Assembly (NCBI GenBank): GCA_965276955.1
Contig: CBDIBP010000020.1
Coordinates: 1 to 64,000 of the forward strand
From: JABDEZ01 sp965276955
Lineage (GTDB): Bacteria; Bacteroidota; Bacteroidia; Chitinophagales; Chitinophagaceae
DNA length: 64,000 bases
Reading direction: 5' to 3'
In this document: positions 24,718 through 32,374 of the stretch, in pieces
How the letters are laid out: each line of letters begins with the position of its first letter
Position numbering within the stretch: position 1 is the first letter of the stretch
Notes under the pieces: generated by a model
Told to the model about the DNA's origin: nothing
The model's input: only the letters and a program-made list of their open reading frames with translations
Database searches by the model: none
Made by a program: the position numbers and the translations under genes

Positions 24718-27594
24718 ATGGCAAAAACTGATAAAGCAGGGGTAGCAGTTAAAAGCGGCAAGTATATAGAGGTGCAGGGTGCCAGGGTACACAACCTGAA
24801 AAATATTGATGTAAACATACCGAAGAACAAACTGGTAGTGATAACAGGTATCAGCGGCAGCGGAAAATCATCGCTGGCGTTCGATACTATATTTGCCGAA
24901 GGACAGCGCCGGTATATGGAGAGCTTTGCTGCATATGCCCGCCAGTTCATGGGCGACCTGGAGCGGCCCGATGTGGACAAGATAAGCGGCCTTTCACCCG
25001 TCATTTCCATAGAGCAAAAGACCACTAACCGCAACCCGCGGTCTACCGTGGGTACGGTGACCGAGGTGTACGATTTTATGCGCCTGCTCTATGCACGCGT
25101 AGCGGAGGCTTTCTCGTACAACACGGGTAAAAAAATGACCAAGTTCAGCGAGGAGGAAATTGTGAACCACCTGCGCGAGAACTTTAATGGTAAAAAAATA
25201 TCACTACTGGCCCCTGTGGTACGTGGCCGTAAAGGGCATTACCGCGAGCTTTTTGAACAGTTCAGGAAGCAAGGCTTTTTAAAAGCACGTGTAGATGGTG
25301 AGGTAATGGACCTGAAGGAGCGCATGCAGGTAGACCGCTACAAGATACACGACATAGAACTGATAGTAGACCGCCTGCAGGTGCAGCCCGATGCACAGGC
25401 ACGCATGAGCCAAAGCATACAGAAGACCTTGCAAATGGGTAAGGACCTGATGTTCGTGCTCGATGCTGATACCAATGTGATCACACAGTACAGCAAGCAG
25501 CTGATGTGTGTGGATAGTGGCCTGTCTTACGAGGAGCCATCGCCCAATACGTTCTCTTTCAACTCCCCATATGGTGCCTGCCCACGCTGCAAAGGACTGG
25601 GAACAGTATATGAAGTGAACATGCAGGAGGTGCTGCCCGACCACAACAAAAGTATAAATGACGGCGCTATAGCGCCGCTGGGCCAGGAGCGCGACTCATG
25701 GACCTACCAACAGGCCACTATACTGGCAAGGAAAAATAAAATATCGCTTACAACACCTATCAAGAACATACCGCAGGCACAGCTGAATATACTCCTATAT
25801 GGCAATGAAGAAGGTGTGATCACCTACACCGATAGCGAGACCGGAGCAAGTGCCGCATATGTGGAGCAGACCAGCCACCACCACTATGAAGGTATAGTAA
25901 ACATGGTATTGCGCTGGTTTGGCGAGACCACCAGCGAGGCGGTGCGCAGCTGGGCCGAAAGCTTTATGCAGCTAAGCCCATGCCCGCTGTGCAATGGCGC
26001 ACGGCTCAAAAAAGAAAGCCTGTGGTTCAAAGTAGATGGATTCAATATCGCGGAACTGTCTGGCAAGTCGCTGGCCGACCTGGCGCAGTGGTTCGAAGGG
26101 ATAGAAGAGCGGCTGAGCAAGAAGCAGAATGTAATAGCTAAGGATATTGTAAAAGAGATAAGGGACAGGCTCATCTTCCTGCTGGATGTGGGCCTCCACT
26201 ACCTGACCATAGACCGGCAAACACGTACCCTCAGTGGCGGCGAATCGCAACGTATAAGGCTGGCCACCCAAATAGGCTCGCAGCTTACCGGTATCACTTA
26301 CATATTAGATGAGCCGAGTATAGGCCTGCACCAGCGCGATAATGAACGGCTGATACACGCACTGCAAAAGCTGCGCGACAGCGGCAATTCCGTACTGGTA
26401 GTAGAGCACGATAAAGACATCATGCTTGCATCAGACCACCTGATAGATATAGGGCCTGCCGCCGGTATACATGGGGGCCATGTAGTAAGCCAGGGCACAC
26501 CTGCAGAGGTGATAAAAGCCAACAAGACCACTACTGCGGGCTACCTGAACCATACGGTGCAAATAGATATACCTGCCGAACGCAGGAAAGGGCTGGGCAA
26601 AAAACTGGTACTGAAAGGCGCTACAGGCAACAACCTGAAGAATGTATCTATAGAGCTGCCATTGGGTACGCTGATATGTGTAAGTGGGGTATCGGGCAGC
26701 GGTAAAAGTACACTTATCAACGAGACATTATACCCCATATTGGGTAAGCACTGCTACCACAATTTCAAGCATGTGCCTATGCCCTACAAAAGTGTTGCGG
26801 GCCTTGAGTTCATAGACAAAGTAATAGAAATAGACCAAAGCCCTATAGGCCGCACGCCGCGGAGTAACCCAGCTACCTATTGCGGGTTCTTTAACGAGAT
26901 CAGGCAATTATTCACAATGGTGCCAGAGGCCCGTATAAGAGGCTACAACGCCGGCAGGTTCTCCTTCAATGTGAAGGGCGGCAGGTGCGAAGAGTGTAGT
27001 GGTGGTGGCATGCGGGTAATAGAAATGAACTTCCTTCCCGATGTATATGTGCCTTGCGAAAAGTGCAACGGAAGACGCTACAACCGCGAGACGCTGGAAA
27101 TAAGGTTCAAAGGAAAGTCTATAGCCGACGTGCTGGACATGACCGTAGATGAGGCCGTAGAGTTCTTCATCAATGTATCTTTCCTGCACCGCAGGGTAAA
27201 AACATTGCAAGATGTGGGGCTGGGGTATGTGACCCTTGGGCAGAGTGCGGTGACACTAAGCGGAGGTGAGGCACAACGTGTAAAATTAGCTACTGAATTA
27301 TCTAAAAGAGATACAGGGCAAACCATTTATATACTGGATGAGCCAACTACGGGCCTGCACTTCGAAGATATAAAGCATCTACTGCTGGTGCTGGACAGAC
27401 TGGTAGAAAGAGGAAATACTGTATTGGTAATAGAGCACAATATGGATGTGATAAAAGTGGCGGACCATGTGGTGGATATGGGGCCGGAAGGCGGCGCAGG
27501 CGGCGGCAAAGTAATAGGAGAAGGCACACCTGAAAAAATAGCTAAGATAAAAGAGAGCCACACAGGGCGTTTCTTAAAGCTTGAATTGCCATGA
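24718..27594 (+). CDS. uvrA: Excinuclease ABC subunit A
   Basis: 958 residues, full length. Two ABC ATPase halves are present: Walker A GISGSGKSSL (about 44-53) and GVSGSGKSTL (about 655-664), with signature motifs LSGGESQRIRLATQ and LSGGEAQRVKLATE. The UvrB-binding and insertion domains lie in the first half. Zinc pairs CPRC and CPLC occur in the N-half, and GGRCEEC with CEKCNGRR in the C-half. UvrA with UvrB finds bulky DNA lesions for nucleotide excision repair. It is transcribed alone. Bacteroidota often have UvrA paralogues; the complete insertion domain suggests the canonical one. Confidence 0.97.
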   Translation: MAKTDKAGVAVKSGKYIEVQGARVHNLKNIDVNIPKNKLVVITGISGSGKSSLAFDTIFAEGQRRYMESFAAYARQFMGDLERPDVDKISGLSPVISIEQKTTNRNPRSTVGTVTEVYDFMRLLYARVAEAFSYNTGKKMTKFSEEEIVNHLRENFNGKKISLLAPVVRGRKGHYRELFEQFRKQGFLKARVDGEVMDLKERMQVDRYKIHDIELIVDRLQVQPDAQARMSQSIQKTLQMGKDLMFVLDADTNVITQYSKQLMCVDSGLSYEEPSPNTFSFNSPYGACPRCKGLGTVYEVNMQEVLPDHNKSINDGAIAPLGQERDSWTYQQATILARKNKISLTTPIKNIPQAQLNILLYGNEEGVITYTDSETGASAAYVEQTSHHHYEGIVNMVLRWFGETTSEAVRSWAESFMQLSPCPLCNGARLKKESLWFKVDGFNIAELSGKSLADLAQWFEGIEERLSKKQNVIAKDIVKEIRDRLIFLLDVGLHYLTIDRQTRTLSGGESQRIRLATQIGSQLTGITYILDEPSIGLHQRDNERLIHALQKLRDSGNSVLVVEHDKDIMLASDHLIDIGPAAGIHGGHVVSQGTPAEVIKANKTTTAGYLNHTVQIDIPAERRKGLGKKLVLKGATGNNLKNVSIELPLGTLICVSGVSGSGKSTLINETLYPILGKHCYHNFKHVPMPYKSVAGLEFIDKVIEIDQSPIGRTPRSNPATYCGFFNEIRQLFTMVPEARIRGYNAGRFSFNVKGGRCEECSGGGMRVIEMNFLPDVYVPCEKCNGRRYNRETLEIRFKGKSIADVLDMTVDEAVEFFINVSFLHRRVKTLQDVGLGYVTLGQSAVTLSGGEAQRVKLATELSKRDTGQTIYILDEPTTGLHFEDIKHLLLVLDRLVERGNTVLVIEHNMDVIKVADHVVDMGPEGGAGGGKVIGEGTPEKIAKIKESHTGRFLKLELP

Positions 27595-27664
27595 GTTGCC
27601 CTATAGAGATACTTATATAATTGTTATAATTTTAGCAGTACACAGTTTTATTAATGCTGTTTAA

Positions 27665-27672
27665 TAACTTTG
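27665..27672 (+). promoter_or_regulatory. -7 element TAACTTTG upstream of response regulator
   Basis: TAACTTTG lies about 135 nt before the regulator ATG. The implied leader includes the 11-bp hairpin at 27731-27769. Confidence 0.45.
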
Positions 27673-27730
27673 AGCTGGCTTGCAGCCAATGCATTACAAA
27701 TTATATTTAATTAATACATAGTTATTTATG

Positions 27731-27769
27731 CGAAATATATTAAATGCTTTTATCAGCAAATATATTTCG
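27731..27769 (+). promoter_or_regulatory. Hairpin in response-regulator leader
   Basis: CGAAATATATT (27731-27741) pairs with AATATATTTCG (27759-27769). The loop can pair further (TGC/GCA). It has no T run and is AT-rich, so it is more likely an operator or leader structure than a terminator. Confidence 0.45.
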
Positions 27770-27806
27770 TATTAAATGTTATTTTTACAACACTGAGCAG
27801 AAACGG

Positions 27807-28247
27807 ATGGAAGAGATATTTATTTTAATAGCGGAGGATGATGCTGATGACCGCTTTCTTTTGCAGGCCGCTTTTAATGAAAATGGCTTTAGTGACAAAT
27901 TAGAGTTTGTTGAAAATGGCGTAGAGGTAATTGAATACCTGAATGCTATAATAACCAAGGGTGACAACCAGCACCAACTTCCGCGCTTCATACTGCTTGA
28001 CCTCAATATGCCTAAGAAAGATGGCAGAGAAGTGCTTAAAGAACTGAAGCAACACCCTGACCTGAAGAACATACCTATTATTATATTCAGTACTACCAAT
28101 AATGAATATGAGATGCGCCGCTGCTACGAACTTGGCGCTAACTCCTATATTACTAAACCTAATAACTTCGAAAGTCTTATAAAGACAGTGGCAGCGCTAC
28201 GCGGTTATTGGCTGCAAACGAACGATGCTCCACCTTCTTCAAATTAA
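27807..28247 (+). CDS. Single-domain response regulator (Rcp1-like)
   Basis: 146 residues from ATG 27807 (MEEIFILIAEDDADDRFLLQ); earlier in-frame starts would add 21 unlikely residues. It is a CheY-like receiver with acidic pair EDD, phospho-acceptor in ILLDLNMPKKDG, Thr/Ser in IFSTTNNEYE and Lys in YITKPNN. The insertion after the second strand (NAIITKGDNQHQLPR) is typical of phytochrome-associated Rcp1-like regulators. It has no output domain, so it acts by protein contact or as a phosphorelay shuttle. No kinase is adjacent. Confidence 0.9.
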   Translation: MEEIFILIAEDDADDRFLLQAAFNENGFSDKLEFVENGVEVIEYLNAIITKGDNQHQLPRFILLDLNMPKKDGREVLKELKQHPDLKNIPIIIFSTTNNEYEMRRCYELGANSYITKPNNFESLIKTVAALRGYWLQTNDAPPSSN

Positions 28248-28397
28248 CATTGCATTTTAAGGGCATCATTTTTGCATACAATACCCGTATGTTGACCGGA
28301 TCCCTTAAGCATTTTGATTGCGACATGAACAAAAAGATCAAATACTTTTTCACATTGCAGAGTAGTTATCGCCTGCCTAAAGCCTTAATTACGTAAT

Positions 28398-28760
28398 ATG
28401 CATTATCAGAAAAAAGTATTGATCATAGACGATGAGATCGACCTGTGCCTTCTATTAAAAAGCTACTTGTTACGCAAAGATTATGATGTATACCTTTCTC
28501 ATAACCTGGAACAAGGCGTGCCACTTATAGATGAGATGCACCCTGAGATATTGTTCCTTGACAATAACCTGCCCGATGGTATAGGCTGGGCCGCTGCCCC
28601 GGAGCTTGCCAAGCGATATCCGTCTATGTTCATAGTACTCATTAGCGCTTTCCACCCTACCGTGCCCACTATGCCGTTACACGCAAGATACAAATGCATT
28701 GAAAAACCCATCAGTATTGCCGATCTGGATATGCAATTTTCCGATATCGATCTTTTCTGA
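28398..28760 (+). CDS. Single-domain response regulator
   Basis: 120 residues: receiver domain with KVLIIDDEIDLCLLL (acidic pocket), LFLDNNLPDGIGW (phospho-Asp), VLISAF (Ser/Thr switch) and CIEKPIS (Lys). It lacks an output domain. The NNLPDG form of the Asp motif is common in such stand-alone receivers. It follows the Rcp1-like regulator by 150 bp with a possible separate leader. The hybrid kinase at 6.9-9.4 kb with its Hpt domain, or the orphan kinase at 14.2 kb, are conceivable partners, but nothing in the sequence links them. Confidence 0.85.
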   Translation: MHYQKKVLIIDDEIDLCLLLKSYLLRKDYDVYLSHNLEQGVPLIDEMHPEILFLDNNLPDGIGWAAAPELAKRYPSMFIVLISAFHPTVPTMPLHARYKCIEKPISIADLDMQFSDIDLF

Positions 28761-28781
28761 AATAGCCGAAAGATTATAATG

Positions 28782-28934
28782 CTATAAGGAGCCTCTGCGT
28801 ATCACCCCAAGCAAGAAGGATATGAGGGCCAGGACGATAAGTATATGTATAAGTCCCCTGGCATGGTAGGTTAAAAACCCAAACAACCAGCCTAAAACCA
28901 GTATTACTGCAATAAGATAAAGTATTGATCTCAT
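28782..28934 (-). CDS. lmo0937-family small membrane protein
   Basis: 50 residues (ATG 28932-28934, stop 28782-28784): MRSILYLIAVILVLGWLFGF, then TYHARGLIHILIVLALISFL and a basic tail. It has two membrane helices joined by a short turn with His. The layout LY.IAVIL..GW..GF......LIH.L.V.A matches the widespread lmo0937/DUF5670 family of about 50 residues. Function unknown; the family is often stress-linked. It converges on the response regulator and ends 22 bp from it. Confidence 0.8.
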   Translation of the reverse strand: MRSILYLIAVILVLGWLFGFLTYHARGLIHILIVLALISFLLGVIRRGSL

Positions 28935-29030
28935 TTATGGTCCTATAATACTATCGCTATTCTAAGTTATATATATTATTCCAATTGTGTGATCTAACTA
29001 TTAGTTATCGTCCATGAAACAAAAATAGCA

Positions 29031-29076
29031 TATACAAGAATGGCTATTCCTAACATGGAACAGCCATTCTTGTATA
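29031..29076. terminator. Long hairpin terminator after DUF6600 gene
   Basis: A 15-bp outer stem TATACAAGAATGGCT (29031-29045) / AGCCATTCTTGTATA (29062-29076) with an inner TTCC/GGAA stem. It lies 18 bp beyond the stop of the minus-strand gene. Confidence 0.75.
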
Positions 29077-29094
29077 TATATATCTATTGTGCTT

Positions 29095-30339
29095 TTATCT
29101 TCCACCTGCCGGCTGTGCCTGTGGCATTACACGTTGCTGTGGTGCCTGCATACGTGGCGCTTGCTGCGGCGGCGGCATCACTGGTCGTGGTGCAGGGGCA
29201 GCTACCGGCTGGCTACGCTGCACAGGCTGCATGGCTGGTGCAGGGCGTACTGCCTGAGGCTGTGGCTGTGGCCTGTTATAGTTTTGAGGTACTTCCTGGC
29301 GCTGTACAGGTTGTTCACGTTCCTGCTGTGCAGCACGTTGTGGTTGGGCGGTCTGTGGGTTGTATTCATAGCGCTGCTGGTTATCGTTTTGCAGTGCCCT
29401 GGCAGGTGTAGTAACTGCTGGTAGTGTACGCTGCTGTTGCGGTGCTTGCTGCTGGTGAAAAGCAGGAGCAGCACCATTGACGGCAGGCGATTGCGGACTG
29501 CGGGATATAGGCTGCGGCGCATGTGCCACAATAGAGGGCGCAGGCCTGGTATTATATTGTGTTACCGTTCTTACCTGCATTGGGTGGTACATAGTAACTG
29601 TACCATTACTTATGCTTGTGGTCTTTGCACCAGATGCACTATTCAAGTGATATACAGTAACTGGCTTACTGGTATGCCGTTCTATCTCCGTAGCACGGGG
29701 GCCAATAGCATAGGTACTGTGCGTACTGTTATTTACGTAAGTATTGTTGATGATAGTGGTATTACGGATGATGGTGGTGTTATTTTCCGGTCCGTACCAG
29801 TAATGATAATAGTTATGTCTGTATATATATTGGGGAGGTATAAATGTCCACCATGTATCCGGACAATAATATCCGCCACCCCATGATGCGCTAACGCTGA
29901 TACCAGGGCCCAGGGGCGCCCAGCCATAGTAGTTGTCGTTTTGCCTCCAGCTCACCCATGCCGGCCCCCAGGTAGTGCCGGGTATCCATAGCCAGCCATA
30001 GTAGTTGTCGTATGTCCACCGGCCGTAGTGAAATGCAGCCCATCCCCACGGATAGTCTGATACCCAGGTGTTACCATATTCTGTCATCACCCAGTATCCA
30101 TTGGTATAGTATGGCCTGAAGTCAGCATCTACATTTGGTACCCATACATAACCATATTGTGCATCTTCTACCCACTGGCCATATGGCGCCAGGTCATCAT
30201 AAAATGTTTGGGTAGATATGGCTTGGTTGTCGTTATAGTCATTGTATTCCTGCGCTTTCGCTTTTTGGCTAAAAGAGACAGCTAACAGCATACAAAGTGC
30301 AAAAGGCACCAGTAATGACCGCTTGAAATTAATGTTCAT
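29095..30339 (-). CDS. Secreted DUF6600-type Tyr/Trp-rich protein with Gln/Pro-rich tail
   Basis: 414 residues. The signal peptide (MNINFKRSLLVPFALCMLLA) is followed by about 130 residues extremely rich in Trp, Tyr and Gly. These contain FYDDLAPYGQWVEDAQYGYV, GYWVMTEYGNTWVSDYPWGW and GWLWIPGTTWGPAWV, the DUF6600/YXWGxP pattern of secreted Bacteroidota proteins. An Asn/Thr-rich stretch follows, then about 150 residues of Gln/Pro-rich low complexity to the end. There is no sorting domain. A surface or matrix role is plausible but unproven. Single-gene unit. Confidence 0.75.
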   Translation of the reverse strand: MNINFKRSLLVPFALCMLLAVSFSQKAKAQEYNDYNDNQAISTQTFYDDLAPYGQWVEDAQYGYVWVPNVDADFRPYYTNGYWVMTEYGNTWVSDYPWGWAAFHYGRWTYDNYYGWLWIPGTTWGPAWVSWRQNDNYYGWAPLGPGISVSASWGGGYYCPDTWWTFIPPQYIYRHNYYHYWYGPENNTTIIRNTTIINNTYVNNSTHSTYAIGPRATEIERHTSKPVTVYHLNSASGAKTTSISNGTVTMYHPMQVRTVTQYNTRPAPSIVAHAPQPISRSPQSPAVNGAAPAFHQQQAPQQQRTLPAVTTPARALQNDNQQRYEYNPQTAQPQRAAQQEREQPVQRQEVPQNYNRPQPQPQAVRPAPAMQPVQRSQPVAAPAPRPVMPPPQQAPRMQAPQQRVMPQAQPAGGR

Positions 30340-30722
30340 AAAAAAAGTTTAGTCGTTCAATGTTATAGGATATAAGTTAACTATGCAACTTGTGCTCCTT
30401 ATATAGCCAACATTCCGTTAAGAAAATAATGGGCTAAAATAAGTGCAATTTTTCTGAATTGCACTATAGTGGTGCAGTAATGTTTATAAGTTTATTACAA
30501 GAAAGCGTTATTCAAAGAACATGCTTTGAATAACGCTAATAATAAAATCTCGTTTTTAATAATATTATTCCTGGAATGTTTGAAATCTTGTATAGTCTCT
30601 ATAACTGTGGTACCAGAAAAAAAGTGATCTTGCCTATGCACGTAATGTATCCTGAGCAAAAGTAATTGCTACAAACAAAACTATAGCTGTGTAGTATCTC
30701 TTTTGCCATGGAAAGCAGTCAT
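30340..30722. other. 383-bp gap with a perfect hairpin
   Basis: It holds the 14-bp inverted repeat at 30504-30537 and a minus-strand TACTTTTG (30659-30666) that could start a short transcript toward it. A 45-codon minus-strand frame with a GTG start crosses the hairpin and looks like chance. Confidence 0.45.
30504..30537. repeat. Perfect 14-bp inverted repeat
   Basis: AGCGTTATTCAAAG (30504-30517), loop AACATG, CTTTGAATAACGCT (30524-30537). There is no T run on either side, so it is not a classical terminator. It could be the 3' end of an RNA or a protein-binding site. Confidence 0.6.
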
Positions 30723-31094
30723 TTAATTATTAGGATACCCTGCAGCAACCCATGTCTGTATCTGCTTTACCTGGCACGTGGTCAATGACCCTGATAGCGG
30801 CATTGCCGGGTAAGATGAACTATGCGTAATGGTGCCTACCAATGCTCCCCTGGCGGCCTGTGTTGCCACATGGGTATAGTTATCCAGCAGATATCCATTT
30901 GAAGAGCTGGCATCGTGGCAGCCTACTGTAGCACAGTTTTGCTGTATTATAGGCTGCACCACTGCAGCATAGGTAATTGTGGTAACATTACAGGAATCGG
31001 GCGTAGCAGGAGTAACATATAACTTGTCTGCCTTGTCGTTATAACAGCCTGTAAAAATGCCGATAACGGCAATTATCATTAAAGAACGTTTCAT
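30723..31094 (-). CDS. Lipoprotein with cytochrome c-like CX4CH motif
   Basis: 123 residues. The signal and lipobox are MKRSLMIIAVIGIFTGCYND (Cys 17). The mature domain has VVQPIIQQNCATVGCHDASS, a CX4CH variant of the c-type haem motif seen in Bacteroidota and planctomycete cytochrome-like domains. A possible axial Met follows in YPAMPLSGS, and TTCQVKQIQTWVAAGYPNN closes the fold. Such lipoproteins probably carry a covalent haem in the periplasm, but the four-residue spacing means haem attachment should be verified. Single-gene unit. Confidence 0.7.
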   Translation of the reverse strand: MKRSLMIIAVIGIFTGCYNDKADKLYVTPATPDSCNVTTITYAAVVQPIIQQNCATVGCHDASSSNGYLLDNYTHVATQAARGALVGTITHSSSYPAMPLSGSLTTCQVKQIQTWVAAGYPNN

Positions 31095-31184
31095 TGATGT
31101 AGCACTTAAAGCGGCAATTTACAAAAACTATAATGCAATAGTTGACCTCTTATTATCAATATAATATCAGACAGCCATTTCCCA

Positions 31185-31583
31185 TTATTGAATGATACAA
31201 TCTGTAAGAGAAACCCCCATTATTCCATTGTCTGCACAAAAGCCTTTTATAGTTACCTGCTTGTCTTTTGTAGCTGTCGCGCCTTTGTCGCGCATGGTAC
31301 ATTGCACGGCATGCATGGGGTCGCCGGTCTGCAACACCACCATTGTACCACCGTCCTGGTTCTTATCTACTTCGGCCGCCACGCCTGTTACTTCTATTGC
31401 TTTATTTAGGTATTGGGCGTTCGCATTTTTTTCGTCATTGGTAAATGCTGTAGCAAGCGCCGCTGCAGATATGGCTATACCTTTTTTATCCTCCACCTTT
31501 GCATGGGGCTTGTTCCAGATAGCCACGGCAGCTATTACACCTATTATTAAGACGACGAGAATAGCAATGAACACCTTTTTCAT
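31185..31583 (-). CDS. Membrane-anchored OB-fold (tRNA_anti-like) protein
   Basis: 132 residues from ATG 31583 (MKKVFIAILVVLIIGVIAAV); upstream in-frame Met rejected because it precedes the signal anchor. One N-terminal helix anchors a domain with SAAALATAFTNDEKNANAQY, KAIEVTGVAAEVDKNQDGGT and KDKQVTIKGFCADNG. This matches the tRNA_anti-like OB-fold family that occurs as periplasmic small proteins in Bacteroidota. Despite the family name, nucleic-acid binding is not established for these exported forms. Confidence 0.75.
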   Translation of the reverse strand: MKKVFIAILVVLIIGVIAAVAIWNKPHAKVEDKKGIAISAAALATAFTNDEKNANAQYLNKAIEVTGVAAEVDKNQDGGTMVVLQTGDPMHAVQCTMRDKGATATKDKQVTIKGFCADNGIMGVSLTDCIIQ

Positions 31584-31734
31584 AATACTAACAGACGTTA
31601 GAAAAACCATTAACGGTAGTATAAAAATAGAGGTTTGTAAAGAACTTTCTGAAATTATTTCCTTTTGAAACAGCGGATATCAGGTAAACATCCGGAACTT
31701 ATTTTTTTGGTACGCATCTTGATTTAGCATAGGT

Positions 31735-32337
31735 ATGAATACCAGAACAATACTATTGGCAATAAGTATCATTATGGCTATACCCTGCAGGGCGCAGACC
31801 AATGTACAGGCCGACACCATGTATATAGTACACCTGAAAGAAGTGAACATAACTGCCGAAAGAAAGTGGGCAAATGATCTGGACCGATATCACTACAACC
31901 AGACGAAATATTATGTGACCACCATACTGCCCTACCTGAATGCCGCTACAAAAATGTTCAACGAAATAAATACAAAGCTCGCCGACCCCCAACTAAGCAG
32001 GAAGCAAAGAAAAGAATATATAGCCAGCCGAGAAGAAGAGATGCGGACACAGTTCGAAGACAAGATAGCGGCACTGAATGTGACACAGGGCGGCTTGCTG
32101 ACCAAGCTGATAGCCCGGCAAACCGGTATAAATGTATACCAGATGGCACTGGAAATGAAGAACCCTTTCAAAGCTATAAAATGGCAAACATGGGCAAGGG
32201 TAAATGGCCTGAACCTGAACCAAAAATATGACCCACTACAGGAACCAGACCTGGAACATATTATGATAAGCCTTGGCTACCCACTGCCTGCATTTTACAC
32301 CACCAATACAGATAATGCAGTTGTATCGGGTAAGTAA
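31735..32337 (+). CDS. DUF4294 family secreted protein
   Basis: 200 residues with a signal peptide (MNTRTILLAISIIMAIPCRA). The core DLDRYHYNQTKYYVTTILPY, AATKMFNEINTKLADPQLSRKQRKEYI and LTKLIARQTGINVY matches the DUF4294 family, found almost only in Bacteroidota. Its role is unknown. It sits directly upstream of dnaG on the same strand, but dnaG has its own -7 box, so co-transcription is not required. Confidence 0.8.
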   Translation: MNTRTILLAISIIMAIPCRAQTNVQADTMYIVHLKEVNITAERKWANDLDRYHYNQTKYYVTTILPYLNAATKMFNEINTKLADPQLSRKQRKEYIASREEEMRTQFEDKIAALNVTQGGLLTKLIARQTGINVYQMALEMKNPFKAIKWQTWARVNGLNLNQKYDPLQEPDLEHIMISLGYPLPAFYTTNTDNAVVSGK

Positions 32338-32362
32338 TATGTCTGTTCTTATTGTGGATGCG

Positions 32363-32370
32363 TAACTTTG
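32363..32370 (+). promoter_or_regulatory. -7 element TAACTTTG before dnaG
   Basis: TAACTTTG ends 4 nt before the dnaG ATG, predicting a leaderless mRNA. Confidence 0.55.
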
Positions 32371-32374
32371 CGGC

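Noticed and set aside
29089..29886. Long plus-strand frames antisense to the DUF6600 gene
   Set aside because: Low-complexity Gln/Pro coding on the minus strand produces long antisense frames; no motif.
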